A stretch of DNA of 64,000 bases from Actinomadura coerulea (GCF_014208105.1 NZ_JACHMQ010000001.1:5642001-5706000); one strand, 5' to 3'. Shown: positions 8,139 through 16,162, numbered from the stretch's first letter. The notes: a model not told the origin generated them from the sequence alone. Translations and numbers: made by a program.

Positions 8139-8231
8139 TGAGACGTCCTCTCATTCGGTGCGTCGGCGGTGGAGGAGAGTTCGGCGTCGCGCCGCCCGCG
8201 GACCTGACCTCGATGAGAGGAGGTGGCTCAC
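8139..8231. repeat. long-range inverted repeat between convergent genes
   Basis: TCCTCTCAT at 8146-8154 is perfectly complementary to 8213-8221, and outside it GTGAG (8139-8143) pairs with CTCAC (8227-8231). The 58-nt interior is GC-rich and self-complementary in places. It lies between the tetR stop (8065) and the convergent hydrolase stop (8228) and may act as a terminator structure. Confidence 0.4.
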
Positions 8232-9496
8232 GGGACGAATTCGATTTCGGGGTATCGCGGGGACGGCCTGGACAGCAGGCGGCCGTCACGGTGACGCAGA
8301 TGAAGGTCGAAGAAGGCGCCCAGGTAGGCCCGTTGGACGGCGATGGCCCGATCCGCGCCGATGGTGCCGACGCGGTCCGTCAGTTCGGCGACCACCTTGG
8401 GCGGGACCGGGAGCGCCCTGATCAGCTGCTGCGCCAGCGGGGCCAGGTCGGTGAAGGTGTGGTGGCCTGAGCCGAGCAGCCGGAGTTGGTAGCGCCGACC
8501 ACGCAGATGGGACCAGAACTTCGCCCAGGACGGGTCGTTGTCGCGCCCGTGGTCGGCATTGGCCATCAGCAGGAAGGGGCGGTCGAGGCCGGTGGCGGCG
8601 ACGACCCGGCCGACGCTCCCGTCCAGATCGGCGCCCGCGAGGATTCGGCGGTCACGGGCCATCGTCTCCGCCGCGGTACTGCCGCCCAGCGAATGCCCGA
8701 ACATGCCGGTCCTGGACAGGTCGAGGGAACCCGGCAGGCCGTGCGGCAGACGGCAGTGCTCGGCATCGGGATTCTTCCCGGCGTTCAAGGCGGCGAGTTC
8801 GTCCAACACGAAACGGGTGTCGTCCCGGCGTACTCGCGAAGCCCTGGCGATGGCGGCGTCGTTGGGTTCGGCCGGGGTGCGCTGAAGGACGAGGCGGCCG
8901 CTGGGAAACTCCACGATCTGGGCTTCGTGGGTGTGGTCCATGGTGACGACCACGTAGCCGCGGCTGGCCAGATCCTCGACCAGTGCGGTGCCGAGTTCGC
9001 GCATCGAGCCGTAGCCCGGGGAGAAGAGCACGACCGGATGGCCGCCGCCACGATCTCTTGTGACGGGGGTGTTCTGGAAGGCGTGCGTGAGGGGGAAGTC
9101 GACGTCGTCCAGTGAGACATGAAGGCCGCGGCTGATCTGCTGCTTGTACAAGCTAGCCGCACTCGGCTGGAGCCAGCGAGCGCGCCTGCGGCCGCCGGTG
9201 TTCCGGGTCGGATACCAGAGGCTGACCATCAGTTCGCGCGGAGCGGACGATGGACTCCACGGGTCCCGCCGCGAGCGGTCGATCAGATGGAGCGATGTCG
9301 TGCCTATCCGATGCGGGCCGGTCGGCTTCGGCAGTGTCAGCCGTACACGCCCTTCATGGTGTCCGGCGGTCGTCCGTTCGGCACCGGCGGGACGGCGGTC
9401 CGCCCCGGCCGGGCCCGCGATGGCGATCGAGAGCCCCGCCGTTCCGGCAGCGGCCAGAACCGACCGGCGCGTCGGGGCAGATGGCCGTGTGTTCAT
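8228..9496 (-). CDS. Tat-exported alpha/beta hydrolase, PAF-acetylhydrolase/lipase-like
   Basis: 422 residues. The N-terminus TRRSVLAAAGTAGLSIAIAG is a twin-arginine signal with an AGA-type cleavage region near residue 33. The mature part is an alpha/beta hydrolase: HPVVLFSPGYG early on, the nucleophile elbow GHSLGG about residue 260, and a late histidine in GSGHHTF. Overall order and length match bacterial platelet-activating-factor acetylhydrolase-like and PET-hydrolase-like lipases. It probably hydrolyses esters outside the membrane. Start at the ATG 9496; the longer frame adds only four residues. A CACCA-atgc-TGGTG palindrome at 9534-9547 lies about 40 nt upstream. Confidence 0.8.
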   Translation of the reverse strand: MNTRPSAPTRRSVLAAAGTAGLSIAIAGPAGADRRPAGAERTTAGHHEGRVRLTLPKPTGPHRIGTTSLHLIDRSRRDPWSPSSAPRELMVSLWYPTRNTGGRRRARWLQPSAASLYKQQISRGLHVSLDDVDFPLTHAFQNTPVTRDRGGGHPVVLFSPGYGSMRELGTALVEDLASRGYVVVTMDHTHEAQIVEFPSGRLVLQRTPAEPNDAAIARASRVRRDDTRFVLDELAALNAGKNPDAEHCRLPHGLPGSLDLSRTGMFGHSLGGSTAAETMARDRRILAGADLDGSVGRVVAATGLDRPFLLMANADHGRDNDPSWAKFWSHLRGRRYQLRLLGSGHHTFTDLAPLAQQLIRALPVPPKVVAELTDRVGTIGADRAIAVQRAYLGAFFDLHLRHRDGRLLSRPSPRYPEIEFVP

Positions 9497-9663
9497 GCGG
9501 CTCCCCATCAGCAGTAGAAATCTGAAGATGAAGCACCAATGCTGGTGTCACGGCCATAACAACGACAGGGCGCGACCCGTATCTCAGGGACAGACCAGGG
9601 ACTTCCCTGAGTCCGCCCTCCGGGTCGGAGGACACAGGTTCCCGTGAGTCGCGTGAGAGTTTC

Positions 9664-9815
9664 TCAGAGGCTCTTGAGCACTGCCGCAAAGCGGCGGAAG
9701 TCGTCGCGGCTCATTATGATCTTGGGCTCGTCAGGGGCCTTGCTGTCACGCACGGCGACAATGTCGGAGACGGAGGCGACTTCTACACCATTACGACCGA
9801 GACGGCAGGTCCAGG
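9664..9815 (-). pseudogene. DUF397 remnant
   Basis: Read on the minus strand, this stretch gives NGVEVASVSDIVAVRDSK followed by PDEPKIIMSRDDFRRFAAVL and KSL-stop, the C-terminal two-thirds of a DUF397 protein. DUF397 genes normally follow an XRE-DUF5753 regulator as a separate short gene with its own start. Here no start is present, and it is joined out of frame to the preceding regulator near 9808-9818. It is the debris of a deletion. Confidence 0.7.
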
Positions 9816-10235
9816 CTTCTGATACAGAATCTCCTGGCGCCTTATTCTGTTCTTGAGGGCATCCTCGTCATCCAAAAGCGCGCGAGCATATGCCTCTTTT
9901 TGAAACAGCCCGTAAACTATTCGCTCCTCGAAGGCGCGGAGCAGGCTCGCGGACTGTTCGGCCTTCGGGAAGTTGGCAAAGAACTCGGGGTACTTGTCGG
10001 ACTTGACGGATTCTAGTAGCTCGTCCCACGCGTCGACGAGAGTCGCGCCCGACTTGAGTGCCCGGTCGAGCCGCAGGGCGAAGTCGCGACGGCAACGCGT
10101 CCGCCCGGACTCGACCTGCGTGATGTAACTGCGCGTCACATTGACCAGGTCGGCGAGTTGCTGCTGGTTCAGTACCTCTCCCCCTGCGGCGACACCGAAC
10201 ACGCCGCCGCCCAGGTAGACGCGCTTCTCAAGCAC
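9783..10235 (-). pseudogene. XRE-family regulator with truncated DUF5753 domain
   Basis: 150 residues. The helix-turn-helix is clear (NQQQLADLVNVTRSYITQVE), followed by the beginning of the DUF5753 ligand/partner domain (AEQSASLLRAFEERIVYGLF, then QKEAYARALL and RRQEIL). Family members run to about 270-280 residues; this one breaks after about residue 140 and ends in a short out-of-frame tail. The downstream DUF397 partner has lost its front end at the same point, so a single deletion of several hundred bases explains both. The DNA-binding part may still be made. The local sequence is less GC-rich than the surroundings. Confidence 0.7.
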
Positions 10236-10349
10236 CGCATGTTCCCCTCCACCTGGTGAGGCGCGGGGATGCGGTCGGCGAGCCGGGGACGGCGCGAACG
10301 GTGACTGAAAAGGGGTCCGCGACCTCCGGCCCGCGGGCCGCCAGGAGCG

Positions 10350-10904
10350 CTACGGCCAGGGGTCTCCGGCGGCGTCGGGGGGTTCGTTGGCCTCGCGTTC
10401 GACGCCCCGGCGCATCGCCTCAAGGAAGATCTTGGCAACGACGCCCAGGAAGACCAGGTCGCCGAGCATCTGGACGGCCGTCAGGGCGCGGGCCGTCTGG
10501 GAGATCGGGACGACGTCGGCGAAACCGACCGACGTGAAGATCGTGATGGTGAAGAACAGGGCGTCGATGTGCGTCAGCGGCTCGGAGAAACCGGGCGGGG
10601 TGTCGTGGCTCATCAGGCGGTAGCTGGAGGCGAACACCAGCAGGAAGAGCGCGACGGTCGTCCCCAGAGCCTCGATGGTGCGGAACCTCGGGGAGTGCGA
10701 GCGCGCGATCGACCTCGCCTGCCAGGTGACGAGCGCCCCCAGGGCGAACAGCGAGACGGTCAGCGCAACGCCGGTCACCGGCGTGAACGACCTGTTCAAC
10801 GGGGCCGTGAAGTACACGGCGACCAGAGCCACCGTGGTCAGCGTCGTGCGCAGGGCCGCCCTGACCAAGGGCCGGGTGCGGGCTCTTCGCGGTTGCGCGT
10901 TCAC
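10350..10904 (-). CDS. two-TM potassium-channel-like membrane protein
   Basis: 184 residues with four likely membrane segments: two at about 17-63, one at 80-97, and a last helix after the pore loop. The pore region FFTITIFTSVGFADVVPIS aligns with the ion-channel-2 signature, but the selectivity filter reads SVGFADV where potassium channels have TVGYGD. A cytoplasmic N-terminus rich in arginine and a short acidic tail are present. It lies 85 nt downstream of the glutamate dehydrogenase gene on the same strand. The start is a GTG. Ion selectivity cannot be assumed given the altered filter. Confidence 0.75.
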   Translation of the reverse strand: MNAQPRRARTRPLVRAALRTTLTTVALVAVYFTAPLNRSFTPVTGVALTVSLFALGALVTWQARSIARSHSPRFRTIEALGTTVALFLLVFASSYRLMSHDTPPGFSEPLTHIDALFFTITIFTSVGFADVVPISQTARALTAVQMLGDLVFLGVVAKIFLEAMRRGVEREANEPPDAAGDPWP

Positions 10905-10989
10905 TCTCCGTCCATGCCCAGGACCGGCCGTTCTGAGCCATCCGGCGGCTCGGAACGGGGCGGTCCTGGGGCGGAGGTGACGCGCTTCG

Positions 10990-12366
10990 TCAGATGAGGC
11001 CCTGGGCGAGCATGGCGTCGGCCACGCGTTCGAAGCCGGCGATGTTGGCGCCGACCACGTAGTCGCCGGGGGCGCCGTAGCGGTCGGCGGTCTCGTAGCA
11101 GGTGTCGTGGATGCTCGTCATGATGGCCAGCAGCTCCTCCTCCACCTGGGAGAAGCGCCAGGAGGAGCGGCTCGCGTTCTGCCGCATCTCCAGCGCGCTG
11201 ACCGCGACGCCGCCCGCGTTGGCGGCCTTGCCCGGGCCGAACGCGACACCCGCGTCCTGGAGGACGTGCACGGCCTCGGGGGTGGTCGGCATGTTGGCGC
11301 CCTCCGACACGGCCTTCACGCCGTTGCGGACGAGGATCGCGGCAGCGTCGGCGTCGAGTTCGTTCTGCGTCGCCGACGGCAGCGCGATGTCGGCCGGGAC
11401 GTCCCATACCCGCCCGCCCGGGATGTACCGGGCGGAGGCGCCGCGCAGGTCGGCGTAGTCGGAGACGCGCCCCCGGTCGACCTCCTTCACCTGCTTGAGC
11501 AGGTCGAGGTCGATGCCCTTCTCGTCGACGACGTAGCCGCCGGAGTCGGAGACGGTGATGACGTTGGCGCCGAGCTGCTGCGCCTTCTCGATGGTGTAGA
11601 TCGCGACGTTGCCGGAGCCGGAGACGACGATCTGCTGGCCGTCCAGGTCCTCGCCGCGGCGGCGCAGCATCTCGGCCGTGAACATCACGTTGCCGTAGCC
11701 GGTCGCCTCGGTCCGGACCGCGGAACCGCCCCACAGCATGCCCTTGCCGGTCAGCATCCCGGCCTCCCACCGGTTCGTGACGCGGCGGTACTGGCCGAAC
11801 AGGTAGCCGATCTCGCGGGCGCCGACGCCGATGTCGCCGGCCGGGACGTCGGTGTGCTCGCCGACGTGGCGGTGCAGCTCGGTCATGAACGACTGGCAGA
11901 AGCGCATGACCTCCGCGTCGGAGCGGCCGTGCGGGTCGAAGTCGCTGCCGCCCTTGCCGCCGCCGATGCCGAGGCCGGTGAGCGCGTTCTTGAAGATCTG
12001 CTCGAAGCCGAGGAACTTGACGATGCCGAGGTTCACCGTGGGGTGGAAGCGCAGGCCGCCCTTGTAGGGCCCGAGCGCGCCGTTGTACTCCACGCGGAAG
12101 CCGCGGTTGACGTGGATCTCCCCGTTGTCGTCCTGCCACGGCACGCGGAACATGATCTGGCGCTCCGGCTCGATCACCCGCTCGACCAGCTTGGCGGTGG
12201 CGAGGCCCGGCCGCGCGGCCAGGACCGGGCCGAGGGACTCCAGCACCTCGTGCACGGCCTGGTGGAACTCGGCCTCGCCCGGATCGCGGCGCAGCACCCC
12301 CTCGTAGGTCTCCTCCAGGACCGCCATGGTCTCGGGCGGGGCCGGCAGGCGTGAGGCGAGGGGCAT
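10990..12366 (-). CDS. gdhA: NADP-specific glutamate dehydrogenase
   Basis: 458 residues, the usual length for the hexameric NADP-dependent enzyme that makes glutamate from 2-oxoglutarate and ammonia. Visible motifs are FHPTVNLGIVKFLGFEQIF and GIGGGKGGSDFDP, with the catalytic lysine region, GAREIGYLFGQY, and the nucleotide-binding SGSGNVAIY about residue 240. The start at 12366 is backed by AAGGAAGGA 8 nt upstream; the longer frame has no ribosome site. A cytoplasmic ammonia-assimilation role is well established for the family. It probably shares a transcript with the downstream channel-like gene. Confidence 0.95.
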   Translation of the reverse strand: MPLASRLPAPPETMAVLEETYEGVLRRDPGEAEFHQAVHEVLESLGPVLAARPGLATAKLVERVIEPERQIMFRVPWQDDNGEIHVNRGFRVEYNGALGPYKGGLRFHPTVNLGIVKFLGFEQIFKNALTGLGIGGGKGGSDFDPHGRSDAEVMRFCQSFMTELHRHVGEHTDVPAGDIGVGAREIGYLFGQYRRVTNRWEAGMLTGKGMLWGGSAVRTEATGYGNVMFTAEMLRRRGEDLDGQQIVVSGSGNVAIYTIEKAQQLGANVITVSDSGGYVVDEKGIDLDLLKQVKEVDRGRVSDYADLRGASARYIPGGRVWDVPADIALPSATQNELDADAAAILVRNGVKAVSEGANMPTTPEAVHVLQDAGVAFGPGKAANAGGVAVSALEMRQNASRSSWRFSQVEEELLAIMTSIHDTCYETADRYGAPGDYVVGANIAGFERVADAMLAQGLI

Positions 12367-12600
12367 GGTGAGGATCCTTCCTTGAGACCCCTCAACTGTA
12401 GAACCCGTTTCGGGCTCAACCGGAACGCCCCGCCGCAGCACCCCTCCTGAACGGCGGCCGGACCGCGTCCGCCCTGGCAGGAGACGCGGCCCGGCGCGAC
12501 GGCGGAGTCGAAGGCCATGTAGCCGGTCTTCGCGGTCAACGAGTAATCAGTCACATGGTCGCGGCGTACCCGCGCTGCAGCTGTCACGCGAAGGATCGCG

Positions 12601-13224
12601 TCAGGGAGTGGCGTAGCGGGCGGTGATGGTCCGAGCCGCGCCCTCGATGACCAGTTCTCGCTCGTCGTCGGTAATCGACCAGGTGCCGTGTATGAGGCGG
12701 GGCCAGAAGACCGACGACGCGATCATCCCGAGGAACTGCGCGGACGCCATCTCCGGGTCGTCGATCTCGGCGGCCCCTGCTGCGTGGGCATCGCGGAGGT
12801 AGCGCCCCAGCGCTGTGAGCACAGGCAGCGTACCGAAGTCGAAGGTGCGCTCCCGTAGCTCGGGGAACCGGGGGGACTCGGCGATCACAGTCCGCATCAG
12901 CGCTGCCACCTCAGGCCGGGTCAGCAGCTCAGCGTAGGCCCGTCCGAGCGTCACAAGACCGGCATGGAAGTCCTCCAACGGGACGTCGACGGGCTCCGGA
13001 GCAGGTGACCTGCCAGCCGCGAGCACTGTCGCTTCGAACAGCGCCGCCTTGGTCGGGAACTGCTTGAAGAGCGTTGCCCTGGATACGCCCGCCTGCTGGG
13101 CGATGCGCGCCAGCGACGTGCGGTCGTAGCCGTTCTCCAGGAACAGCTGGGTGGCCGCGACGAGCATCGACTCACGTTTCGTCGCGGCCATCTCACGATG
13201 GTAGGAGGAGCGTCCGCGTGGCAT
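12601..13224 (-). CDS. TetR family regulator of the adjacent reductase-like gene
   Basis: 207 residues: a TetR helix-turn-helix (MLVAATQLFLENGYDRTSLA, then IAQQAGVSRATLFKQFPTKA) and a C-terminal domain of the AcrR-C type. It is divergent from a RibD-C/dihydrofolate reductase-like gene, with two copies of the same palindrome between them, so self- and neighbour-repression is very likely. The start is the ATG at 13224; further upstream the frame runs through the operator. The ligand is not evident; the pairing is often met in drug- or dye-response loci. Confidence 0.88.
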   Translation of the reverse strand: MPRGRSSYHREMAATKRESMLVAATQLFLENGYDRTSLARIAQQAGVSRATLFKQFPTKAALFEATVLAAGRSPAPEPVDVPLEDFHAGLVTLGRAYAELLTRPEVAALMRTVIAESPRFPELRERTFDFGTLPVLTALGRYLRDAHAAGAAEIDDPEMASAQFLGMIASSVFWPRLIHGTWSITDDERELVIEGAARTITARYATP

Positions 13225-13239
13225 CTCGCCAGTATCCCA

Positions 13240-13267
13240 TAGAGGTGAGTGAATTGACTCACCTCTA
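13240..13267. promoter_or_regulatory. operator 1: perfect 11-bp inverted repeat
   Basis: TAGAGGTGAGT at 13240-13250 and its exact complement at 13257-13267, with a 6-nt spacer. It overlaps TTGACT (13254-13259), which with TACGGT at 13278-13283 (18-bp spacing) forms a good promoter for the + strand reductase-like gene. A repressor bound here would cover the -35 box. Confidence 0.75.
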
Positions 13268-13290
13268 CCTGTGCATCTACGGTGATAACA

Positions 13291-13313
13291 GTGAGTCCAT
13301 CGACTCACCTCTA
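13291..13313. promoter_or_regulatory. operator 2: second copy of the same palindrome
   Basis: GTGAGT-ccatcg-ACTCAC, with the right half (ACTCACCTCTA, 13303-13313) identical to the right half of operator 1 and the left half partly degenerate. It sits at the predicted transcription start of the reductase-like gene, 51 bp from operator 1 centre to centre. Confidence 0.7.
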
Positions 13314-13331
13314 GTCGCAAGGAGCGCCCCC

Positions 13332-13874
13332 ATGGCCACAGTGATCGTCCACGCGACCATCACCCTCGACGGATTCCTGGCAGACCCGGACGGCGCGGTC
13401 GACTGGATGTTCGGCAGGCCTTCCGCTCCCGAGGACGACTCCGTCGTGGAACGGGTCATGGGCCGGATCGGAGCAGTCGTCGGGGGTGCGAACCGGTCTC
13501 AGACCATCGAGGACGGTGAGCTCCCCTACGGCGGCATGCTGAAGGTGCCGGTCTACCTCATGACCCACAGGGCCCATGAGCCGATCGAGCGCGACGGCAC
13601 CACCTACACCTTCGTCGTCGACGACATCTCTGAAGCGGTCGCGCTGGCCGCGGAATCTGCCGGTGACGGGTGGGTCAGCCTGCTCGGCGGAAGCATCTCG
13701 CGACAGTGCCTGCGGCTCGGGCTCGTCGATGAGCTTCACCTTGACGTCGCACCGGTGCTGCTCGGCGGCGGCATCTCGCTGTTCGCGGGCCTGGGGCAGC
13801 GCGTCGAGCTCGAACGCCTCGAGACCTCCGCGTACGCGAGCGAGACCCACCTCCGCTACCGAGTCCTCCGGTAG
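13332..13874 (+). CDS. dihydrofolate reductase-like (RibD C-terminal domain) protein
   Basis: 180 residues in the RibD-C/dihydrofolate reductase-like fold: an N-terminal strand with ITLDGFLADPDGAVDWMFG, a central GDGWVSLLGGSISRQCLRLG and the late motif DELHLDVAPVLLGGGISLF. This is typical of stand-alone actinobacterial DHFR-like reductases that use NADPH; their substrates are mostly unknown. AAGGAG lies 7 nt before the ATG. The gene is controlled by a double operator shared with the divergent TetR gene. It is unlikely to be the housekeeping folate enzyme. Confidence 0.85.
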   Translation: MATVIVHATITLDGFLADPDGAVDWMFGRPSAPEDDSVVERVMGRIGAVVGGANRSQTIEDGELPYGGMLKVPVYLMTHRAHEPIERDGTTYTFVVDDISEAVALAAESAGDGWVSLLGGSISRQCLRLGLVDELHLDVAPVLLGGGISLFAGLGQRVELERLETSAYASETHLRYRVLR

Positions 13875-13903
13875 GGCTCGTTGCAGGGCTCCAGGGCTGG
13901 GGT

Positions 13904-13958
13904 GAACCCGCGGGACGCCGACCAGCAGCCCGCGAGCCGACCAGACCTCCGCGGGTTC
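13904..13958. terminator. inverted repeat after the reductase-like gene
   Basis: Perfect 10-bp arms, GAACCCGCGG at 13904-13913 and its complement at 13949-13958, with a 35-nt GC-rich loop. It starts 29 nt after the stop and lies before the convergent DUF488 gene. The long loop makes it weaker than the other terminators in the window. Confidence 0.4.
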
Positions 13959-14028
13959 CGCCAGTCCTCAAAGGAACGTCCAGGAGCCGCCAGAAGCGGG
14001 ATGCGATCAAGGGCGGGCGAGGAGCGCG

Positions 14029-14385
14029 TCAGGAGGAGTCGCGGAGGCGGTCCGCGAGGACGGCCGCCTGGCTGCGGTCGATGTCCTTGGTCGCCGTGAG
14101 CAGGGTGACGGTGCCCTCGCGGGCGAGTTCCCGCAGGTGGTCGAGGGCCGCGGCGCGCTCGGGCTCGGCCAGTTCGGCGTCGTAGCGGCGGGTGAACTCC
14201 TCGAACCTGGCGGCGTCGTGGCCGTACCACTTCCGGAGCTCGGTGGAGGGGGCGACGTCCTTCTCCCACTCGTCCAGGCGGGCCTTGTCCTTCGACAGGC
14301 CCCGTGGCCACACCCTGTCGACCAGGACCCGCGCCCCGTCCTCGGCCGACGGCGGTTCGTACACCCTGCGCAGCCGTACCTCCAT
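14029..14385 (-). CDS. DUF488 family protein
   Basis: 118 residues matching the short DUF488 family: the start motif VRLRRVYEPPS, then RVLVDRVWPRGLSKDKARLD, W-x-K-x-V-A-P-S and LRKWYGHD, and the end motif VTLLTATKDIDRSQAAVL. Function is not established; the family is often annotated only as uncharacterised. The start is the ATG at 14385; the much longer open frame above it is non-coding in composition. A sigma-B-like promoter lies directly upstream, which suggests stress control. Confidence 0.8.
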   Translation of the reverse strand: MEVRLRRVYEPPSAEDGARVLVDRVWPRGLSKDKARLDEWEKDVAPSTELRKWYGHDAARFEEFTRRYDAELAEPERAAALDHLRELAREGTVTLLTATKDIDRSQAAVLADRLRDSS

Positions 14386-14394
14386 GGCGCGTCT

Positions 14395-14419
14395 ATACCC
14401 GGGGTCACGGAATAGACGC
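14395..14419 (-). promoter_or_regulatory. sigma-B-like promoter for the DUF488 gene
   Basis: On the minus strand: GCGT, 15 nt, GGGTAT, fitting the actinobacterial general-stress consensus GNNT-N14-16-GGGTAY. Transcription would begin within a few bases of the ATG at 14385, giving a very short leader. This is a sequence match only. Confidence 0.4.
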
Positions 14420-14501
14420 GCGACCACACGACCCTGTGCGCGTGCACGGCCCTCCCCGGGGCTTCGCCGCCGACCGCGGGGTCGCGGACGTCCCGGCGGC
14501 G

Positions 14502-14738
14502 TCAGCGGCGGGCGGCGGCGGCGCGGCGGGCGAACTCGGCGGCGGCCGTCCGGCGGGCGAACTCGCCTGCGAGGGCGCGGCCGAGGACGTCGTCGTCCGG
14601 GCGGTGCCTTTCCAGGTATTCGAGGGCCTCGGCGAGTTCCGCGGTGGTCAGCCGCCGCACCGGCTTCCCGGTCCAGCGCGGAGGGCCGGCGGGCGGGGCG
14701 GGCGGGGCGGGCGGTGCCGCGCGGGGTTCGGTGCTCAC
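14502..14738 (-). CDS. small hypothetical protein, Pro/Ala-rich N-terminus
   Basis: 78 residues: a Pro/Ala-rich N-terminal third (AAPPAPPAPPAGPP), then WTGKPVRRLTTAELAEALEY, LERHRPDDDVLGRALAGEFA and a repeated EFARR-x-AAA tail. AAGGA stands 9 nt before the GTG start. No family is recognised. It is divergent from another small gene (14843), and both look genuine because of their codon pattern and ribosome sites. The helical Arg/Ala tail may be a coiled or nucleic-acid-contacting segment, which is only a guess. Confidence 0.5.
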   Translation of the reverse strand: MSTEPRAAPPAPPAPPAGPPRWTGKPVRRLTTAELAEALEYLERHRPDDDVLGRALAGEFARRTAAAEFARRAAAARR

Positions 14739-14842
14739 GGCGGGGTCCTTTCAATTCCGGTGCCGGCAAAGCCTTTTCCGTGCCGGCGGCGGGGCGGCGC
14801 GGCGCAATGGGCCGCATTCGTGGCACCGAATAGGATCGGCGC

Positions 14843-15034
14843 GTGCATTGGTGGAACCAGCAGGCCTGCGAGGCGGCCGCGGAGGCCCAGGCCGCCGATC
14901 CCTCGCCGGGGAATCTCATGGCCGCCGCGCAGGTGCAGGCGCTCGTCTCGCTGGCGGAGGCGCTGCACCGCATCGCGGCGGCCCTGGAGGCGCGGGACGA
15001 TTCCGAGGCGGCCCTTTCCACCCGGTCGAGATAG
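14843..15034 (+). CDS. small hypothetical helical protein
   Basis: 63 residues beginning MHWWNQQACEAAAEAQAADP and continuing as an amphipathic alanine-rich helix (VQALVSLAEALHRIAAALEA). No family is recognised. It lies alone between a divergent small gene and a very strong hairpin 18 nt after its stop, which argues that it is a real transcription unit. No convincing Shine-Dalgarno sequence is seen before the ATG, so confidence is moderate. Confidence 0.45.
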   Translation: MHWWNQQACEAAAEAQAADPSPGNLMAAAQVQALVSLAEALHRIAAALEARDDSEAALSTRSR

Positions 15035-15051
15035 CGGGTGTTCCAGCGAAA

Positions 15052-15085
15052 ACACCGGTGCGCCCCGCCGGGGGCGCACCGGTGT
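15052..15085. terminator. strong bidirectional terminator hairpin
   Basis: Perfect 15-bp stem (15052-15066 with 15071-15085) closed by the tetraloop GCCG. It stands between a + gene ending at 15034 and a - gene ending at 15097, so it serves both. Confidence 0.8.
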
Positions 15086-15096
15086 CTCACGGGTCG

Positions 15097-15900
15097 TCAG
15101 GCGTCGCTGAACGATTTGCGTTCCGGCCTGCCGTTCGCGCTCGGCGCGAGGCGGGAGGTCTTGGCGACCGAGGGGCGCGCCGGCGCGGTCTCGACCAGGT
15201 AGTCGTGGTCGGGCGCCGGGGCGGCCGGACGCTGGTCGGGTTCGGCCGCCGGGCGGGCGTCGTCGCGGGGCCGGTCCCGCAGCCGCCGGGCAGCCTGCCG
15301 GAGGGCGCGCTCGCCGACGAGCCGCGTCAGCTCCAGCCCCCAGCAGTCCAGCTTGTCGGCGTCGGTGAGGTCGTCGCGGCCGCTCAGCTCGGCCGCCAGG
15401 CCGCCGAGCCGCTGCGCCTCGGCCAGGTCGAACTCCCGCATGAGGTGGCAGCACAGCTCCGCGAGGGCCGCGTGGTCGCGTTCGAACGACAGCCCCGCCA
15501 GGTCGTCGTGCGACAGCCTGCTGAGCGCGCGTTTGCGTTCCAGTTCGGCGTCGGCGATCCGCAGGATGCCGTTGAGGAGGGCGACGGGGCCGGTGCCGGT
15601 GCCGTGTCCCTGCGCGGGGGCGAACGACATGCGCAGCACCGCCGCGGAGCCGAGCCCCGCGGCGATGACCCGGACGACCACGATGCTCGCCGGGGGTGTG
15701 GTGCCAGGCAGACCGAACGTCCACCCGGAGGCGGTCACCGCGATCAGCGCGACGGTCGACGCGCTGGCGTTGACGAAGACGAACAGCAGCCCGCCCGGGG
15801 AGAGCAGGGCCGCGGCGGGCCGGTCGCGGTAGCGCGCGACGAGCTCGGCGAAGCCGATCGCGCCGCCGATCAGGGCGGCGAGGAGCATCTCGATGGTCAT
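15097..15900 (-). CDS. hypothetical membrane protein with cytoplasmic C-terminal domain
   Basis: 267 residues. Three hydrophobic segments at about 3-18, 32-58 and 73-92 make a compact membrane anchor, followed by a soluble helical region (ILRIADAELERKRALSRLSH, then LCCHLMREFDLAEAQRLGGL) and a disordered Pro/Arg-rich tail. No family is recognised. AAGGAAAGATC precedes the ATG, and that site overlaps the stop of the small upstream gene only 10 nt away, so the two are translated from one mRNA. The arrangement could be a small membrane complex. Confidence 0.6.
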   Translation of the reverse strand: MTIEMLLAALIGGAIGFAELVARYRDRPAAALLSPGGLLFVFVNASASTVALIAVTASGWTFGLPGTTPPASIVVVRVIAAGLGSAAVLRMSFAPAQGHGTGTGPVALLNGILRIADAELERKRALSRLSHDDLAGLSFERDHAALAELCCHLMREFDLAEAQRLGGLAAELSGRDDLTDADKLDCWGLELTRLVGERALRQAARRLRDRPRDDARPAAEPDQRPAAPAPDHDYLVETAPARPSVAKTSRLAPSANGRPERKSFSDA

Positions 15901-15910
15901 GATCTTTCCT

Positions 15911-16162
15911 TTACGCGCTGCGGGCGGACAGCCGGCCGAACGGTGGCTCCTCGGTCCTGCCGCGCCGGGACGGCAGGGCGGCCGGGCGCCGCCGGGCCGA
16001 CAGCCCCGCGCGCTCGACCTCCAGGAAGACCATCAGCCACTCGGCCGGGCCGGAGGCGAGCCCGGAGTGCGTGCGCAGCGCCTTCTCGCGGGCGCCGAGA
16101 AAGGCCAGCAGCCACGTGACGGGGCCCGACGCCCCGCCGGCGGCTCGAATTCGTGGATCCAT
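15911..16162 (-). CDS. small hypothetical protein with an internal duplication
   Basis: About 83 residues. Two copies of one motif are visible: SGPVTWLLAFLGAREKALR and SGPAEWLMVFLEVERAGL, separated by HSGLA. Each could form a short amphipathic or membrane-associated helix. The tail is basic and ends SARSA. The start is uncertain (ATG at 16162 preferred; 16174 and 16240 also in frame). It lies 10 nt upstream of the membrane protein gene and its stop overlaps that gene's ribosome site, supporting an operon. No family known. Confidence 0.45.
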   Translation of the reverse strand: MDPRIRAAGGASGPVTWLLAFLGAREKALRTHSGLASGPAEWLMVFLEVERAGLSARRRPAALPSRRGRTEEPPFGRLSARSA

